A stretch of 23,256 nucleotides of DNA from Rhodothermaceae bacterium (GTDB lineage Bacteria > Bacteroidota > Rhodothermia > Rhodothermales > Rubricoccaceae), in contig JABDIZ010000355.1 of the NCBI GenBank assembly GCA_013003465.1, forward strand, positions 1 through 23,256, written 5' to 3'. Below the pieces are notes generated by a model. The model had not been told where the DNA came from. It worked only from the letters and a program-made list of their open reading frames with translations, and did not search any database. The position numbers and the translations under genes are program-made. Below are positions 21,501 through 23,256 of the stretch, one piece after another (position 1 is the first letter of the stretch; the number at the start of each line of letters is the position of its first letter).

Positions 21501-23241
21501 GCGCGTGGCCGGGCGCGTCCGCTTTCCCGGCCGCAACGACGACGGCACGCGCGACAGTGGGCTGCTCGGCCTCACCCTCGCCGTGGACCGTGCCGACCTC
21601 TTCTTCCTCGATCTCCTCTTCCCGAGTGTCGTTCGACAGGCCGAGGGCGCCGCACGCGGCTTCGGCCAGATCACGGGCGATTTCTCCACTCCGCTCTTCC
21701 AGGCCAACCTGATCGCTGACGAGGTAGCCGCGACCATCCCCCGCTTCGGGCTTGCCCTGGGCGGCGACGGCCGCGTGCAGGTCGACCAGCGCGGCATTCA
21801 CCTCCACGACGTAGCGCTGACCGACAAGGCGGGGGGCACGGCGCACATCGACGGCAGCATCCTCTTCAACGACTACCGCTTCTTCTCGCTCGACCTCCAG
21901 GCGACGCTTGACGCCGTTGAGGTCGTAGATGTCCCGACGGGCGACTCCGGGCTCCCCTTCTACGGCTACATCCGCGCCAGTGGAACCGCCTCGGTCACCG
22001 GCCCGCTCAACCGCGTCTTCCTCCGCTCTACCGACGCCGTCACCACGACCGACAGCGAGATTTTCATTCCCATCGCCCCCGATGCCATCGAGGCCGACCA
22101 GGGCTTCATCGTGTTTGCCGATTCGCTCGGCCGCGTGCCGGAGCGCCGGACGCGCACCAACATCATCGGCCCACGGCCGGAGTCGGAGCGGTCGTTTACG
22201 CAGGGACTGGAGATGAACCTGAACGTGACGGCGCCGCCTGGCTCGACGGTCCACCTCGTCTTCGACCCCGTCATTGGCGAGGTGCTCACGGCCGACGGCC
22301 GCGCCGAGCTGCAACTCGCCATCCGCGAAGGGCGCTTCCGCACGTTCGGCACGTTCACGGCGGCGGGCGGCGACTACCCCTTTACGGCAGGCGATGTGTT
22401 TACGCGCCGCTTCGAGATCGAGCCCGGCGGCACCCTCATCTGGGACGGCGACCCCCTCGATGCGCGTATGAACCTGGACGCCAGCTACCGGACGCGCGCC
22501 TCGCTCGCGGGCCTCGGCCTGACCGGCCTCGAAAGCCAGCGCGTCCCGCTTCGCATCCGCGCATCCGTCGGTGGACGCCTCAGCGGCCCCCTCATCGCCC
22601 TCGCACTCGATCTCGACACCGACGCGCGCGGCACCACCAACACGGCCGCCATCGAAGCGCTTCGTCCGCTGCTCAACGACACCGACCGGCAGGCACTCTA
22701 TGCCACGAGCGTGCTCCTCACCGGCACCTTCCTGCTCGCCCCGGTGGAGAACGCCGCATCCGGCGGCGACGTGCTCACCGGAGCGGCCGATGACCTGCTC
22801 TACACCTCGCTCTCGCAGTTAGTCGCTAGCCGCCTCAACCGGTTTCTCAACCAGGCCCTCGCCTCCGACAACGTGGAGGTGCTGCTCGGCCTCCAGCCCG
22901 GCGAGCAGTTTCAGGACTTCGACCTTACCTATGGCGTGGCCCTCCGCCTGTTGGACGAGCGCCTTGTCATCCGGGGCGAAGGACTCTATCAGCAACTGGA
23001 GAACCGACCGACGGATGCCGGGCTACAGGGCGAGGTAGCCATTGAGGTCCGGCTAACACCTGCCGTCTCGCTGGAGGTGTTCTACCGGCGCGAGAGCGAA
23101 CTGCTGGGCGGCACGACGGTGGGGACGACACCCTATGGTGCCTACGGCGCGGGCCTGAGCTACGAGGCGCAGTTTACGAGCTGGCACCGCGTCCTGCGGC
23201 GCCTCCTCGGCCAGGAGCCCGAACCCGCAGCGGGAGGCTGA
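18517..23241 (+). CDS. TamB-like translocation and assembly module protein
   Basis: This is a very large protein (about 1570 residues). A single N-terminal membrane helix (YILRTVALLVVLLVGLFAFL) is followed by more than 1300 residues of repeating short beta-strands (for example RLVVSADSVILKPRW, VQVDGRLSG, LRVAGRVRFPGR), as in the lipid-carrying groove of TamB/AsmA-like proteins. The C-terminal part has the conserved TamB (DUF490) ending, with GGTLIWDGDPLDARMNLDAS, PLRIRASVGGRLSGPLIAL and a final beta-rich tail (FDLTYGVALRLLDERLVIRG). It spans the periplasm and takes part in outer-membrane protein or phospholipid transport. The start is unclear: there is no ATG before the helix. The longest frame begins at a GTG at 18436; GTG at 18517 is my choice because it leaves the palindrome and divergent promoter untranslated. 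Confidence 0.9.
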   Translation: MTLLRALHPCETAANWRSGCCTRLGIGVRSVSYTQSAALLPTRVFHIPQYILRTVALLVVLLVGLFAFLTRTQIGRNTVRTQVVAAFNREYAGRLEIGRVTGNLVNDLFVSGARLYDPDGRLVVSADSVILKPRWRSLLRRAFVADEVVLFRPRLDLMRDSAGLWNLTEALRPRRPSTAEPNPLDLSTTDLRLVDGRITTSNTGPLPDAVQAGRLFDYTNASLADLDASLVLDWRRDVKLLGVELLTATLPQQNVTIETLAGRLTLADEGVNVDGLRLVTTGSRLEGDVALTRTAEDSELTLDLRQGQLAATDVRAFLPGVPLGDQVRGSGQLRGPLNDLRATSLRLSRGQTAVQVDGRLSGLPDSLVFDVTIPSSTVRAADLQAVWPALALPPEMARLGLASLEGDLAGSIQPGGRIRLEGEAAVATDAGDAEGYIQLAASPGRPLRLVLDADTENLNPAALTGDDRLAGRLTGQLVLERPALGREATDTAFRLALTDASFAGRTADSLRIDGTQTGNQIEARVALRQGGSTLRGRVDTDTEARSLQFEGELAAFDLRQLFPGAPATRFTGPLRAALRGSDLATLSADVEANFSEAAVEIEGAAMQRLPTGPLALTIQPPSEPGPRVRFASPVAEGELDGGVGLDAVVALSRQWGMALAAAAQTAYDKPLRGSPPTRTPLPEPTFRRALEPFALTLTIRRPDDLRAFVPALPELAPGTTLQLDGTLGSDALEASFGLTTDALTVGTTRLHGLALNGRLDTPYQSDLLRALALDLTAQADSMRVEGRLLATPSVALDLAQRRLAFTADAMTSEDATVHLVGALDLLADRNRLTLTETLLDAAGFRWTTPGPQIADLYRDVIVLPGLTFLRADDEAAQRIAFRGRISTSTADTLYADVEGVDLREVATAQNLAWRGAYLGGALDASLAIVNVLRRPELSGRAIVPHLLLGDRLLGRLDATSRFVPGGEAVAVDLRLERPHATPPVPDSLRVEENELRVAGRVRFPGRNDDGTRDSGLLGLTLAVDRADLFFLDLLFPSVVRQAEGAARGFGQITGDFSTPLFQANLIADEVAATIPRFGLALGGDGRVQVDQRGIHLHDVALTDKAGGTAHIDGSILFNDYRFFSLDLQATLDAVEVVDVPTGDSGLPFYGYIRASGTASVTGPLNRVFLRSTDAVTTTDSEIFIPIAPDAIEADQGFIVFADSLGRVPERRTRTNIIGPRPESERSFTQGLEMNLNVTAPPGSTVHLVFDPVIGEVLTADGRAELQLAIREGRFRTFGTFTAAGGDYPFTAGDVFTRRFEIEPGGTLIWDGDPLDARMNLDASYRTRASLAGLGLTGLESQRVPLRIRASVGGRLSGPLIALALDLDTDARGTTNTAAIEALRPLLNDTDRQALYATSVLLTGTFLLAPVENAASGGDVLTGAADDLLYTSLSQLVASRLNRFLNQALASDNVEVLLGLQPGEQFQDFDLTYGVALRLLDERLVIRGEGLYQQLENRPTDAGLQGEVAIEVRLTPAVSLEVFYRRESELLGGTTVGTTPYGAYGAGLSYEAQFTSWHRVLRRLLGQEPEPAAGG

Positions 23242-23256
23242 TGCCTACCTCCGGGC
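23241..23256 (+). CDS. Possible start of the next gene, cut by the window end
   Basis: The TamB-like stop TGA (23239-23241) overlaps an ATG (23241-23243) in the pattern TGATG, a common sign of coupled translation. Only five codons are visible (M-P-T-S-G), so the product cannot be named. Confidence 0.3.

Overview
The window is GC-rich chromosomal DNA, almost fully coding, with very few Shine-Dalgarno-like sequences before its starts. The gene set (ccoN-ccoO-ccoQ-ccoP with a single-heme CcoP, tandem-domain universal stress proteins, a very large TamB-like protein, a ScsB/DsbD-type reductase) best fits an aerobic member of the Rhodothermia / Bacteroidota branch. That placement is inferred from style and gene content, because no marker gene is present. 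I see no tRNA, rRNA, CRISPR array, insertion sequence or phage gene, and no gene-free stretch longer than about 300 bases.

Layout. Nearly everything from 1 to 18.4 kb is on the minus strand. Read in the direction of transcription (right to left) the units are: (i) dsbD/scsB-like reductase and a secreted redoxin (18391-15582), ended by a hairpin; (ii) Acg-like nitroreductase, soluble GAF-PAS histidine kinase and NarL-type response regulator (15339-11942); (iii) an 87-codon-or-shorter orphan, a flavin-reductase-fold protein and an M20 peptidase (11779-9641); (iv) a P-loop protein and a stand-alone Lrp/AsnC-type ligand domain (7869-6500); (v) two tandem universal stress proteins (6363-4564); (vi) the cbb3 oxidase operon ccoNOQP plus a small membrane protein (4446-855); (vii) ccoG, cut by the window start (708-1). 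Two genes are on the plus strand: a GNAT-GNAT-cNMP fusion (7953-9608) and a TamB-like giant (about 18517-23241).

Main result. A 19-bp palindrome, TGTAGGG-N5-CCCTACA, occurs with the same distance (first base 104 bp before the ATG) in front of both ccoN and ccoG. Degenerate copies with the same arm spacing precede the stress-protein unit, the nitroreductase-kinase-regulator unit and the orphan-flavin reductase-M20 unit. The half-site TAGGG is the kind reported for the NarL-family oxygen regulator NreC. The kinase encoded here has a PAS domain that aligns without gaps with the heme pocket of the oxygen sensor FixL, keeping the proximal histidine. I therefore propose that the window holds a self-contained low-oxygen regulon: a FixL-like, HisKA_3-type kinase and NarL-type regulator that control their own operon, the high-affinity oxidase, its copper-assembly factor CcoG, universal stress proteins and flavoproteins. 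In content it resembles the mycobacterial DosR regulon, but it sits in a different phylum and is combined with a rhizobial-style heme PAS. The sites and the residues are seen in the sequence; the link between regulator and sites is inference.

A second possible layer is the GNAT-cNMP fusion beside the stress proteins. In mycobacteria a cAMP-controlled acetyltransferase modifies a universal stress protein. Here the domain order is reversed and the key phosphate-binding arginine of the cNMP pocket appears to be replaced.
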